DNA of 64,000 nt from Cutaneotrichosporon cavernicola (taxonomy: Eukaryota; Basidiomycota; Tremellomycetes; Trichosporonales; Trichosporonaceae). The notes under the pieces are model-generated. The model was not told the origin of the DNA. It ran no database searches and worked only from the letters and a program-made list of their open reading frames with translations. The stretch lies in the NCBI RefSeq assembly GCF_030864355.1, contig NC_083393.1, positions 2,108,001 to 2,172,000 of the forward strand, written 5' to 3'. Of the stretch, positions 44,756 through 57,113 are shown one piece after another (the first letter of the stretch is position 1; every line of letters starts with the position of its first letter). The translations under genes and the position numbers were made by a program.

Positions 44756-45157
44756 TTCGCTTCATGACTGTCGCATGCTGCGCCTTCGATGCGCAGTGTT
44801 TAGGGAAGATTCTTGTGTTCCGGTATGCATATTGTTTCGATTGTGGAATGGGCGGTGGACCACTCCCTTATTTTGGTGCAAGCCGCCATTAACCATGCAC
44901 ACAAGGACCGCATACGATGTGGGCAGCTCCATCAGAGTCCCAGATTGTACATACATGCATACTGGTACACGGAGGCCTCACTCGAGTCGTCCATCGTCAA
45001 GCGTTGAAATGTTGCTGGGTCAGCCATGACGTAGATGACTGGCAAGCAAGTGAAATTGCCTCCGTCCCTGAACGTAAACAACAGGTTCGTGACTGACTGA
45101 CTTCTTCCAACAACCATCCATTCCACATCCCTCCAGGCCCTAGACTTTCGGTCAGCC
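44756..45157. other. ADE6 3' flank and coiled-coil gene promoter
   Basis: Tandem genes on the plus strand are separated by 402 nt. No gene, terminator or named element is recognisable. Confidence 0.5.
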
Positions 45158-48100
45158 ATGTTCGGCGAAGAGGGCAAGGAAAAGCTCATCAAGACATTGA
45201 GGCAACAGATTGCCGACAGAGGTGAGCCGCCCTCCACGCGGCGCTGATCACAGATGCGCGCTATTCTCAGCTACTGAAGGAGAAGACAGCACAGGATGAG
45301 ACGTTGAAGGAGAAGACGGAGGCAGTCGATTCGCTGCGCACGAAGGCAAACAATGAAGAGTCACGCGCGGATCGTACGGAGGCCGCGTTGAAGGGGACGA
45401 AGGACGTGAGTACCATGCTGCATAGTTGTCTCCTCATCATGGCTGATGACAGGACCTTGCGAATGCCAAGCTCAACGTGACCAACCTTGAGACCCAATTA
45501 CGGACAGAGAGAGCGCGCGCATCCGAGTCAGAACGGGAGAAGGGAAGGCTGGAGTATGGTGAGTTCCTCTCTTTCGCTGGTAGCTAACAGCAGATCTGGC
45601 TAGCCTCTCGCACAGCGGCCCAGGGCCCTCGACAGTGGAGAACAAGCTCAACGCGCGCGTCAAAGCTCTCGAACAGGAGCTGCAGAGAAAGGATGCGGAG
45701 GTCGTCCGCCTCACGCGGACACCCCCACCCACGCAACGCACGCAACGGAAGCGGCGCTCCTCGGTGGGCGACTTGGACCTTGCCCTCACGAACCAGCGGG
45801 ACGACGCGACCAAGGCCGCCGCGGCCGCGCAGCGCGAGGTCGCGAGCGTCAAGGCGCGTCTATCTGCCACCGAGCGCGAGCGTGATCAGGCATTAAATGC
45901 ACGTTTGGCGGCTGAGAAGCGCGCCGCGCGCGAAACTGATAGCTTGCAGGAACGCGTTGAAGAGCTGCAATACTACCTCGACCAGCGGGGCGGATCGCAA
46001 CCGGCCGCCGCGAGCGAGAAGGCAAGATCTGAGCGGGATACAGCACTCGCCCGTGCCGAGGAGTTGGAGGGGAAGTTGAAGTTGAAGGAGGGCGAGGTGG
46101 AGGAGACCCGGAACGCGTTGGAAGAGAGGGCGAAAGGTCTCGAGATGCTGACGGCCGGCGCCAGCGCCGCGGAACAGCAGGTCGCCGAGCTGCGCGATAC
46201 GGTCAAGGAGCTCGAGGCTCAGCTTGCGAGAGCTCATGGCACGCACGTTGAGAAGGCTGATCAGATCGAGCGCGAGCGCGACGCTGCACGTGCGGAGATC
46301 GTCAGTCTGCAATCTCGGATTGAAGAATCGACACGTAACTTCCAGCGGTCCAGCGCCGAGCTCGAGGCTGAACGGGCCAGATATGCGGCTCTCCGGGGAC
46401 AGGTTGAGGTGGGTTAATGGCTGGAAGGAGCTAACAGCAGGTGCTCGAGAGGAAAGCAGCCAGCACAACTGAGGCAGAGGCTGTCGCAGCCGAGGCCCGC
46501 GCCCGCGTCCAGCAGCTCGAAGAAGAGGCTAGAGCATCCACGTCAAAGCTCGCCGATGCCGAGCTCTCTTTGTCCACCGCCCAGGAGACCACCTCTGCTG
46601 CCGAGAGCGTGCGCGACGGCCTCCAGACCAAGCTCGACGCCGCCCTCGCTGACGTAACCATTAAAGACGCTCGCTTGTCAGAGATGGAAGCCGAGATTGC
46701 CATCTCTACTGGCCTCAAAACCCAGCTCATTTCTGTCCGCAACGAGAGCAAGCGATGGCGTGAAACAGCCGAGACGTACCAGACTGAGATCATGGAGATG
46801 GAGACCGTCCTGCAAGAAGAGATCAGTGACCTGTCACAAAAGCTCTCGTGAATAATACGCGTCTCTGGGGGGCTGACTCCAGTATCGCGAACGAGGATCT
46901 CTCACGCGCAACGTGGGATCGCGACGCAGCTCAAACCGCTGTTAAGCGTCTCGAGACCGAGATCCTCACCGGTTCCAGCCCGAATGATCAAGACGAGATT
47001 GTGCGCCTCCGCGAGGAGCGTGACCGTCTCTCCGCCGAGCTCCAGGACAAGGTACTCCTCTTAGACGCTAGAGACGTACCCAGCAAGGAGCAAGTTGAGA
47101 AGATGACTCTCACGATTCGTCGGTTGCGAAGTGAGCGTGACGAATTCAAGGGCCAGGTGGCATTCGCCGAGGACGAGCGCAAGTTTGCCGAACGCGCGAT
47201 AACCGCCAGCCACGAGAAGCTCAATGATGCGGTCGCGCAGGTGCAGCAGAAGGACACACTTGTGTCTGAACTCGAGGCGAAGCTTGTCGACCACGAGTCT
47301 TGGCAGGGAGAAGGCGAGGCGCTCAGGTCCCAGATTAACGAGCTGCAGCCCAACATTGCTGCCCTCGAGGCCACAATTTCCGACTTTGAGCGGCAGCTCG
47401 CCGAAGCGGAAGAAGCGCGTGCACAGCTGGATGAGACGGCTGCGCTTGTTGACATTCTTGGTGACGAGAAGGCTGTGCTCCAGAGTAAGATCGCTTCACT
47501 CGAGTCCAAGATCGAGACTCTCGAGGCGGAAGCGTCCGCAAATGCCGATGGTTTCCGCCAGGAGCGCGACGGCTTTATGCGCCGCCTCAACGGCACAGAA
47601 GGCGAGCGCGACACGGCCAAGTCGCAGCTGACTGCGCTGGAAAGCCAGACTGCAGACCTTCGTAGCAAACTCGATTCTGCCACAGCCGACCTCGCCACTG
47701 AAACGGCCGCTCGCAAAGCGGCTGAGAACCGGGCGGCGTTACAGGCCGCGGCCGGAGATGGCGAGGCACAGAGTCTCCTCGCGAAAGAGCAGGCGCGAGT
47801 CGAGCGTCGTGACAACTTTATCAAGCTCCTCGAGGTGGACAAGCAGAAGCTCGACTTCAACCTCAAGAGCGTACAGGACGACTTTTCGCAGCTGTCCGAG
47901 GCGCACGCAGCTGTCGAGGCAAGGCTTGCGGCCGCCGTTCCACAGGACACCTTCGACCAGCTCAATAGAGTACATGACGCCCTCAAGACTGAGCACGCGA
48001 ACTTAGCCCACAGTCTCGAGAATGCGCGTGCCCAAACGACTCGTCTGCAGGAGACTCTTGAGAGCACACATGTCGACCTCGAGAGCCTCACGATTGCACA

Positions 48101-50288
48101 CGCCCGCACTCTTGCAGAGCACAAGGCGCTCAAGGCGGAACACGTAGCCGTCCGTGAGGAACTGGGCGAGATTACTGAGCATACCCGACACCGTTCCCAG
48201 GAGGTTATCGCTCTGGTGCTCGCCGTCGCTGTGCACCGCCAAGCCGTGGCCTCCGCCGCCTTACATGCCAACAACCTGGGGTTGCAGCTGCGCGCCTCTA
48301 CTGAGCGTGTTGCCGCTCTTGAGGATGAGCGCACTGTGCGTGAGCTTGCCGGGACTTCGGCCCTGCTTGAGGAACTCGAGGAGACCAAGTCTGGGCTCCG
48401 GCTGGCCGAGGAGAAGCTCGCCGCGCTGCAGGTGACGTCGGCCGAACTCAGCACCGCCACCGAGAGGACAGCCTCGCTCCAGTCGCGCATTGCCGATCTC
48501 GAGAGCGCCCTGGCCATGTCCGAGTCCGCGCACGGTGATGCTACGGCGCGCACATCCGCTCTTGAGGAAGAACTCACTGTAGCCGAGACGGCGCGCACTG
48601 AGCTGAAGATCCGCGCCAAGGAACTGCAGATTCGTGTTGGCGATATGCAGGACGACCTCGACGCTGCGAGAACCGTGTATGACGGCGCAACTGGCCGTGC
48701 TGTGATGCTCGAGAATGACCTCGCCAATGCTCTGAAGACGCTTGCGGTTGCGGAGGACCGCCACGCACGCGCCATAGGTGATCTTCGCGCTCAGCTTGAT
48801 GCCGCTGCCACCAAGGCCGAGGGGAAGCTTACTGCCGCGAAGAATGAGGCTGTACAGACCAAGGCAGCCGACGAGCAAGTCATCGCCGATCTTGAAGCCG
48901 AGCTCACAGCCACTCACGAGCAAGCGGGAGCCGATCTCGCAGATGCCCATGACCGCATCAAGGCCGCTGACGAGGAGGTCGCCACGCTCTCCGAGACGAT
49001 TGACTCCCTCCGCGCCGATCTCGAGGCCGTCCGTGACGAGCACGACACAGCTGCAGCCCGTGCTGAAAACGCTATGTCCCATGCGGATGCGCTTGCGGCT
49101 GATGTTGCCCGCATGCAGAGCGAGCTCGAGGCCGGTGAGGAGCTGGCCAAGGCCGCGGCCGAGCGCATCGAGTTGCTGGTTTCCGACCTCAGTGCGGCCC
49201 GCGCGCAAAATTCCACACTGGGATCCGACCTCGACGCGGCGACGGCGGACCTCCAGGCAGTCCAGTGTGAGCTCGACAGGCAGCGCACACGCGAGTCGGA
49301 TCTTGTCGCGGAGCTCGACACGGCTCGCTTGGACCTCGGCGATGCGCAGGATGTGCTCAAGGAGGCCCAGAATAGGGCTGCTGTAGCCGAGGCGGACGCG
49401 CGCAAGGCGGCGTCACACCTGAGCTTCATGGAGCGTGGGCAGGTCGACATGTCCACCCGACTTGCAACGTTGCGCGACGAGCTTGTGCAGGCACAGGCTG
49501 CCGTTGCTGCCGCTGAAGGTCAGGCTCGCGAGACCGAGCGTCTCGCGAACGCCAACAAGGCTCTCAAGGACACGCTGGCCGATGCCGAGGAGGATTTGAA
49601 ATGTGAGTTAGCACGCGTGCCGAGGCAACTGACAGCAGACAAGACGGCCTCGCTCGACGCAAAGAACCTCGACCTCGAGGAGGCAGACGACCGCGAGATG
49701 GAGCTCAAGAAGCAGATCAAGAAGGCGGGTGCAAGGGCTGAGAAGCTCTCGCGTAAGGTGCGCGTGCTGGAGAGCGAGATCGAGACGCTCCAGAACACGA
49801 TGGAGAACATGTCGCCAAGGCGAACGCGCGAGATCCCATCCATCGCCATCACCCCATCGTCTTCCTCTGCTGGGGCTCGTGCAACTGCCGCGGCCCTTGC
49901 ATCCGCAGCCGAGTCCTCTTTGTCTTCCTCTGCGCCCTCCGGACCGTCCACTACACCCCGGGCCAAGCGGAGCCGTGAGGCCGAGGATGAGTTGGTGACG
50001 CGCGAGGTGTGGGTTGAGGACGGCCCACTGCCGAAGCGCAACAGCCCCCCAAGTGAGGGTAGACAACCATTGGCAGCCCGCACGAATCGCCAAGCCCGTA
50101 AGCCGCTCACCTCCACCGAGCGCGCATTCATGCAGAAGCGCGCTCAGATGGCGGCGAGTACTCCGAGCGAGCGTAAGGTCGCGATGCGGAGCGTGCTTGG
50201 GTCAGCCACAACGCCGGGTGCGACGCCGGGCGACAGGCGGGTGTTTGGCCCAGGAGGGCCGGGATCGGGGCGTTCTACTTCGGGATAA
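45158..50288 (+). CDS. Very long coiled-coil protein (1638 residues), function unknown
   Basis: The model is exons 45158-45221, 45254-45405, 45453-45558, 45591-46408, 46441-46847, 46883-49602 and 49639-50288. Almost all residues up to about 1430 are heptad-rich Glu/Ala/Leu/Arg sequence predicted to form a continuous parallel coiled coil, with a short SP-rich break near residues 100-160 (TPPPTQRTQRKRRSSVGD). The C-terminal 200 residues are Ser/Pro-rich and basic (TPRAKRSREAEDE; ARTNRQARKPL) and could hold a nuclear localisation signal or a microtubule or DNA contact. I see no motor, GRIP, SMC or kinesin head. A golgin, nuclear-pore tether, kinetochore or spindle-pole role is possible, but none is shown. 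The last intron (36 nt) is in frame and has consensus sites, so retained-intron reading is also open. Confidence 0.82.
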
Positions 50289-50351
50289 ATGTTACACTGG
50301 ACTGATTTGACTGTATTAGTATGCATCTCTGTGTGGATACCTGTGCATCGG

Positions 50352-51379
50352 CTACGCCTCCTCGTCCTGCCCGACTTGTGCGAGTGTTGCAACCATCACC
50401 GCGTCCTTGCCCATCGTCTCGGTGTGGACGTACGTCAGCTCGGGTAAGCCGACGTCGTGTCCTGGAGGCACGACGCTGATGCCCTCTCCGATGAACATGG
50501 GAGCCACGGTCACGACGATGCTGTCGACCAGTGCGGAGCCGTCGTCGCGGGGCCCAGCGTGCAGGAAGCTGCTGAGGACGCGGGATCCGCCCTCGATCAT
50601 GACGCTGCCCAGACCGAGGGACGAGATGATGCCGGGGAGGGATGCGGGAGGAATGTGGCCTGGTGTGAGCGGCGTCGCCAGCGGGTCGCAGAATGGGACG
50701 AGGGGGAACAGGAAGGGGATAGTTCGGAGGGAGCCCATTGATAGCAATTACACACAAGTCGCAGCACACCAGCAGAACAGTGACTCACCATTCTTGTCCA
50801 GTTCGACGCGCACCACCCGCGCGCCCGCAGCCTCGAGTGCTGCTGCACGTCCCGCGTCCGCGCTCGTCCCACACAGGATCCACGGCTGGCGCACCTGCCG
50901 CGGCCCGGTGAGCTGGGAGTTCGCACCGTGAGCTGTCCACTCGGAGATGATGCGTGCAGTTGGTGGCATGCGGAGCTTGGGATCAAGGATTAGGGGCTGG
51001 GGCGGGTGAAGGCTCTGGTCACCTTGAGGGACGAGTTGGACTGCTGTCAGCTCAAGTCTCAAGTAAGCTGGCACGTCAGACACACTTTTCAACCTCGGGT
51101 CGTCCATAATAACGGTCTGCACACCGATGAGGATCGCGTCGTGCATCGTGCGCAGCCTGGTATGAGCTTCATGAACCCTCCTCAGCTGGTGATGTGGAAC
51201 ACGTACCAGTGCGTCATGAGCATGCTCTCTGGTCCGCTGAGCATTACGCGTTTGCCGCCTGGCCCGGCGATTTTTGAGTCCAGACTCTGGGCCCATGTCA
51301 ATGTGATGTGGGGTCGTGGGAAGGCGCGGGTGAGGCTGCCGACGTGCTCGACGAGAAAGCGTGGTGGTGCTGGGCTCAT
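50352..51379 (-). CDS. RIB7: RIB7-type 2,5-diamino-6-(ribosylamino)pyrimidinone 5'-phosphate reductase
   Basis: This enzyme reduces the ribosyl side chain of the early riboflavin intermediate (RibD C-terminal/RIB7 fold, NADPH dependent). The model is exons 51379-51207, 51156-50789 and 50734-50352, for 307 residues. Family motifs are HITLTWAQSLDSKIAG at the N-terminus, LRTMHDAILIGVQTVIMDDPRL in two parts of the substrate and NADPH site, and GLGSVMIEGGSRVLSSFL near the C-terminus. The second intron starts with a perfect GTGAGT at 50788, but no AG exists before the frame must resume; the frame restarts after GG (ends at 50735). This is either a non-canonical acceptor, a sequence error or a damaged site. 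The gene converges on the coiled-coil gene, 63 nt away. Confidence 0.85.
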
Positions 51380-51810
51380 GGTGAGCAAGGTGGGTGGGAA
51401 GGCCGGAGACGTCAAAGGTGGACGGACGTTGCGCAAGGGTGTCGTGGTCGAATCGCAAGGACACGGTCGTTGCCACTCCTTTACCGAGAAGTGTAGGTCG
51501 AGCGATGGACAAGAGCGTTGACAGATTGGAAGCCGGAAGTGAAGGTGTTAAGACGAGCAGTCACGTCCAGGTTGGGTGACATTCCTCCACCGACACGGTT
51601 TAGCCGGCTTAGCCGGCAGGTCTCCACATTGGTGCTTTGCGAGAACGTTGACATTTTCAGGCTGTACATACTGCCTGGGCGTGACCTTGAGAACTTGAGA
51701 TTGCACATTACCTTCACTCTGTTCTGCATAATCCGTCTTCCACAAAACAGCTAAACATGATTCCCATGTAGAAAGCCAACAGAAGGATTCCAAGATTAAC
51801 CCAAAAAGAT
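51380..51810. other. Region between RIB7 start and tRNA-Ala
   Basis: This is upstream of RIB7 and holds its promoter; no other gene is supported. It becomes AT-richer toward the tRNA. Confidence 0.5.
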
Positions 51811-51909
51811 TGGAGGAGTGGAGGATTGAACTCCAGGCCTTCTCAATTCCCAAGGAACGAGTTGAATTGCCGATGCAAATGAGACGCTCTACCACTGAGC
51901 TACACCCCC
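51811..51909 (-). tRNA. tRNA-Ala (anticodon UGC), with a 27-nt intron
   Basis: The minus strand folds as a tRNA. The acceptor 5' strand is GGGGGTG and pairs with the 3' strand CTCCTCC before the discriminator A, including the G3:U70 pair that identifies tRNA-Ala (one T:T mismatch at the sixth pair). The D arm is GCTC-AGTGGTA-GAGC, the anticodon stem TCTCA/TGAGA, the loop TTTGCAT with anticodon TGC, and the T arm TGGAG-TTCAATC-CTCCA. A 27-nt intron sits one base 3' of the anticodon, the canonical nuclear position, so the mature length is about 72 nt before CCA addition. Internal A box (TAGCTCAGTGG) and B box (GTTCAATCC) promoters are present. Confidence 0.93.
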
Positions 51910-52119
51910 ATGATCATTTAGCGATATTCACGTGATTTCGACCGAGGGTCATTCGAAAACTTCATTCTGGCTTTTGGCTGGTGAAGGTGCTGCACGCTGT
52001 CTGTCCCCTTGGATGCCTAGGTCTAGAGCAGTTCGCATGCCAATTCCAGTTCCGAAACACCTCTAAGCTCTCGCACTTGGGTTCAAGCGTGACATCGTTA
52101 ATACTAAAACACCAGTCCT

Positions 52120-55100
52120 TTATTCACCATCGTCGACAAAGATGTGGTCGACCTCGGCCCACTTTTCTCCGTCCGGCAGGGCGCCCTGCTGCTCGCGCTC
52201 ATGCCAGAAGAGCACCTCTCCGTCGCCGGCGCGCTTGGGCTCCCACAGGCGCTCTCCCGAATCTTGGTCCGTGATGGCCGTGAACCACCGAGGCTCATGC
52301 TGCTGCATGCGTCCCTCGGCGCGCAGGCGGCGCGTCTCGCGCTGCTTCTCCTCGTTAAGGGACTTAAGCAACTGGGCTCTGTCGTACTCGGCGTTCTCGA
52401 ACGCACGCTGGTCCGTCCGCAGACGGCAGTCGGTCGGGGCGAGGTACTCCTCGAGGCCCTCGGGAATGTCGTTGAGCGTCACCGCGTACGGCGTGAGGTT
52501 GAACGGTGCCTTGGGCTTTTGGGTGTTCTTCCAGAGCTGCAAGTATTCGGGGTCCTCGGACACGGACTCATCCACCTCCAGCGGTGCGGAACCGACGCCA
52601 GCGCGGCGTGCAATGAGCTGCGAATCCCAGCCTGTTGTCAGATGAGGCGCGACAGGTGAACTCACGGCCAGCAATCTCCCACGCCACGTTGCCCTGTCTG
52701 TCGTACACGCTGCCCTTGATCTCAAAGGCGTCCTTGCCGCGCCATGTGCGCGGCTTGAATGTCAACACGCAGGTCTCACCAGTGCGGTGGTTCGTGACAT
52801 TCATGTCGCCGTAGTGGTCAATGATCGGGTTGCCCATGATGAAGTTGGACACGTTCGTGATTACCTTCTTCCACGAGTAGTGCTCGAGGACCTTGCCCTC
52901 GGGGTACTCCGCGCCTGCAGGCGGGTACTTGTCCGCAGGGTTCACCCACTCCTTGGGAATGACCAGCTCGGCGTGCGCGACGCCTGTGGGTCGAATCTCA
53001 AAGTAACGTCCCTGGAACTTGTTCTTGGCGTCGACCTCGCCGTAGTACCGCCATGTCGGCGCCTCAGAGTAGCACGCCGAGATGGGTGGGTGATGTGACA
53101 CTTGCTCCGAGATGTAGCGATAGCGGTTGGGGATGGCGTACTCGAAGCTCTGCGACAGCATGGGGTTGAAGGGCTTGGCGATACGCCCAATCGTCGACGA
53201 GTAGTTGGACATGGCAAATGCAGCAACGAAGGCGAGACGTTTGAGCGAGTCCTGCTCGCTGGCTGCGACAGTGAGGCACGCGTCGTACTCCATGTCCTCG
53301 GCCATTCGCTGCAGCATGGATGTGCACTCGTTGAAGCTGACCGGGAAGGAGATCTTGGTGAGATCCTTGCCAATCGACGACTTGAGGATACTCCACAGCG
53401 ACACCGATGGGCGCTTGTCGTCGTCGATGGGGAGACGATGGCGCACATGGTTGTACGGCTCCAAGCTCTTGCGCGCGAGGTACGACTCCACGGTGCCCTT
53501 CTTGGCTTGGCGGACAGCGACGACCTGGCCGAGGGGAGATTCCTTGGCCTCCTTGGCTGGCAATATGTGGACAGGGGTGGCTGGGCGCGACCCAGGTCCC
53601 TGGGGATTGGAGATCGTGTCGAACGTCTTCAGGTTCGGGATCGTTCCTGTTTCGATCGCGTCGAAGAACTCGTCGTCGTCGTCTTCAGAGTCATCGATGG
53701 CAGCCACAACGTGGTCAATGTCCTGAAATGAGATCGACTGGCGGCGTCCGATCGAACCACGGTTGTACTGCCCGATCGACGCCCTACGGCCGAGTGACAC
53801 GGACGCTCTGTTCGATATCGACCTTCTCGAAATCGATCGACGGAGGTTCGGGCTGGCTCCAGTTGCAGGAGCCGCCTCCTCTGCCGGTGGTAAGGCAAAA
53901 GATGGGGCAAAATCACCTATCGCGGGATGGTGAGTAGCGGGAGGAGCGGTGAAGGCGCCGCCGAGGATACTGAGCTCTGGATCCCTGCCCTCCATTCCAG
54001 GCGATGCTGGCTGGCTTAAGCTGAGTTCGGCGAGCACAGAGCGCGCTTGGCGGAGAGCACGTCGCTTCTTCTCGTTGTCCTTGGCTGCCTCATTGAGCTG
54101 GGTTTCCGTCTCAGCCTGTTGCTCTGCGACAGCAAGGAGGTTCTCCTCCCAGAGCTTGCGGGTCTGCAACTCGCGCTTAATGCGGTTCTGGTAGTAACGT
54201 TCGCGGTCCTGAGTCATGCCGTGCTGTCTCTGAACGAGGCCGTTGAGGGTCGCGATCGACTGGCGGAGAGCCTCCTTGACCTGACGCTGGCGCGAAGGAG
54301 ACGAGCTGCCGTGGACAGACGATCTGTCAGGAATGTCGGGAGAGACGACCATCGAGTCGACAAGTTGCTGAGTGAGCTCAAGCTGCGCCGTTAAGTTCAG
54401 CATGCTGAGCTCAAACTCGGACTCGTGCGGGACGGTCTCGGGGCCCGACATGCCGTCATCAGTGTCCTTGTCCGAGTCACTCTTGTCGAGCTCGCTGGCA
54501 GTGGTGTTGCCGCCCGGTGAGTTGTCTCTCTTCCTCGAGGAAGGTGCGTGTCTACGCGAGCGGTCGGGAAGGAGAGGGACGGGCGGGACCTCGGTGTTCT
54601 GGGTTCGTGTGCCCGACTTGGACTTGCTGCTGATGCCGCTCAGCGAAGTGGGTGTGCGCTTGAGGCTGGGGTGCAGGAACTGGTCCGAAGCAGGGAGCTC
54701 GTTCAGCGTCGCGCTAATCCCGCGGCTGCCGGATGCGGAAGGTCCGCCCAGAGACGCCAAAGGGCCAATGCTCGACTTGGTAGAACGTGCGTCGGAGTGG
54801 TCGACACCGGCGTTAGACCCAGACCTCTGCAGCTGCCGGTCCTTGCTGTAGAACTCCATGTTGAGGCGGATTGCCTGTGCCCATCGAGCGATCTCGCCGC
54901 GCAGGTTCGACTTGACGATGATCTTGGGAACAGAGGTTGTCATCTTGGAGCTAATCTCGAAACGAGTGCCATCGGGAGAAGGGCTGATGCGCGCGGTGGC
55001 AAGTGCGATAGAACCACGGCACGCGACCTCTTCGTCTTCGCGGTTACGGTCTGCGAAGGTTAGCTACCCACGGCTACACTTCTGTCCACTCACAGTAGCT

Positions 55101-56375
55101 GAGGACGCCATTCTCGAGGACAAACCAGCGCGTCTTCCACCCGGATCTGTAGTTGACCCACTTGCTTAAGAAGCCCTTGAGGTCGGGCGGGCGACCGTCG
55201 CTCTTGTTCTGTACCATAGTCTCCTGGTTAGTGACTGTGGAAATCGTCAGCCAGAGACAAAGGGATGTGCACCGCAACACGTACACTGGCGGAGGTACGT
55301 CTTGATGCGCTCATCAGCGCCCTTGTCATGCTCCTGGACACGTCTTCCCCGACGGTCGCGGACGAACACGTCTGCACCACGCTTGACAGCCAGCTCGACC
55401 AGGCGGAGGTCACGCCTCCGCGCGGCCTCATGGAGCAGGCTGGTGCCCGTGCGCTCGTCGAGCGCGTTGAGGTTGAGCCCCTCGGCGCGGGGCTTGTCAA
55501 GGAAGTTGAGCATGTTGGTACCTTCCTCGACGGACGAGAGAGGACTCGACACGTAGCTGGAAAGGAGGACCAGGAAGCGCGACTGGAGGGTTGCGCGCGA
55601 GTCTGTGCACCGTCAGTTGGGGCTCATACTAGCTTTGGCCGCTCACCTTCAATCAGAGCAGAGACCTCTGGGTTGGATGAGCATTCGAGGGCGGAGCGGC
55701 CCTTGTCGTCACGGATCGTGTCGTCAACGCGTGGGTCGTTGAGGAGAAGTTCGACGACCTCAGGGCGGCCAATGTCGCTCGCTATGTGGAGGGCTGTGGC
55801 CGGGGAAGGGGGGTTGACGGGGAGGTTTGGGGATGGGATGCTGGGCGAGTTGAGAATGTACTTGATGACGGGAACTGGGGATTGTGAGCACGGGCACCGA
55901 GCTATTTTAATTGTTCGTCGTGTCGCCACAGAAGGGAAGCGTTGCGAAGCTTCTCTGTGTGCGTGACGGCCCAAACTGTGGGGATTGGTCTGGCTCACGT
56001 CGGCCCCATCGAAACTTACCAGAAGCCACACGCACAGCCATCCCGAGCAAGCGCCCGGCACTACCCTCTGGTGCTGTCTTGAGCTCATCGAGATATGGCT
56101 GAACCTCGGCCCCGTTGCCCGACCGGAGAGCCTCCAACAGCTTGAAGTTGTACAGCGCTGCATTGGTCGACACTGGCGAGGTCCCGCCGTGGCCCTTTGA
56201 GCCCGGACCTGAAAGCATTAGTTGTGCTTTGGCAGGAGTAGGCGAAATGGGACAAGTAGGTGGACGGGGATGGGGACTCACTGAGACGATCTGATGTGTG
56301 CGCTGCATGGCCATGAGGGGCGTCCATTTCGGACTCGATGGGAGGAGGAGGTAGAGGTTTACCCTCGGCCGCCAT
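52120..56375 (-). CDS. Oxysterol-binding protein homologue with ankyrin repeats, PH domain and FFAT motif (Osh1/2-like)
   Basis: This is a lipid-transfer protein of the OSBP/Osh family that shuttles sterol or PI4P at ER contact sites. The model is exons 56375-56282, 56208-56020, 55874-55647, 55602-55285, 55234-55094, 55050-52666 and 52631-52120, for 1288 residues. Order: ankyrin repeats (about 60-250; [38 protein letters not shown]), a PH domain (about 290-390; [20 protein letters not shown]), a coiled coil, an FFAT motif EFFDAIE near residue 780 for VAP binding, and the ORD lipid-binding domain (about 880-1280) with [11 protein letters not shown] near residue 976. The layout equals yeast Osh1/Osh2 and lacks only the GOLD domain of Osh3. 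The gene is divergent from NAR1. Confidence 0.93.
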
Positions 56376-57113
56376 GTTGGACGTGTTTGTCGGTGTTGAC
56401 GAGGCTGTGTGGGAAGGTTATGGATCGGAGTGTGTAGTGGTGATGACCTGTGAGACAATCGCGATGACGATGAGGTTGGGGATGGAGCGCGGTGAGCCTG
56501 GTATGATGAGACGGGTAGTGAAGACGGGTAGCCTTAGTCGGCTCATTAGGTTAGATTAGGTTGGATTAGGTTGCATTAGTGGTGGAGGCCTCCACTTTAC
56601 CTCTTTGCGAACGCGTGGAAGCCATCCCGTTTGATTCAGGGCATTCAGGCACAAACGACATAAAAGGCACAGCATCTCTGTCATTCTCACCAAAAGGAGC
56701 CCACCGTACCACCGTGGGTGTTGAGTATCACATCGATAAATACACGTCATTCATACATAGGTTGATTAGTATCGTCGTATTCATCAACTCTAACCACCAC
56801 TGTTAGCCTAGCCTAAGTCTAGCCTCGCCAATCACAGGGGCCTAAACCCAACATATCAACATGGTCTTCGCCTGTGATTCTGCTTATTCATCCCTCCCTT
56901 TTTATTGGACCTGTAATTCCACATTCTATGGGTGGCAACAAGACTCCTCGGGTTGGACAACGCTGCCGCCCGACTCTGTCAGCACTAACAAGATAATCTC
57001 CATATCAACTCTTCTCACAAAAGCATACGCAAGCTCAAAAGGTAGCAGCTAGAGAGTACTTGTCATCTCTCATCGCCCCCGTTCCCCCCCGTCCCCCCGT
57101 CTCAGCTGCAACC
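56376..57113. promoter_or_regulatory. Divergent promoter region of the Osh-type gene and NAR1
   Basis: No gene is supported in these 738 nt. Short tandem TTAGATTAGG/TTGGATTAGG-like units lie near 56545-56575, and the sequence is AT-rich from about 56700 to 57050. Both flanking genes start from this interval. Confidence 0.45.

Noticed and set aside
46988..48775. 595-codon antisense ORF inside the coiled-coil gene
   Set aside because: It is a Ser/Arg-rich shadow of the repetitive sense codons, with no start context or motif.
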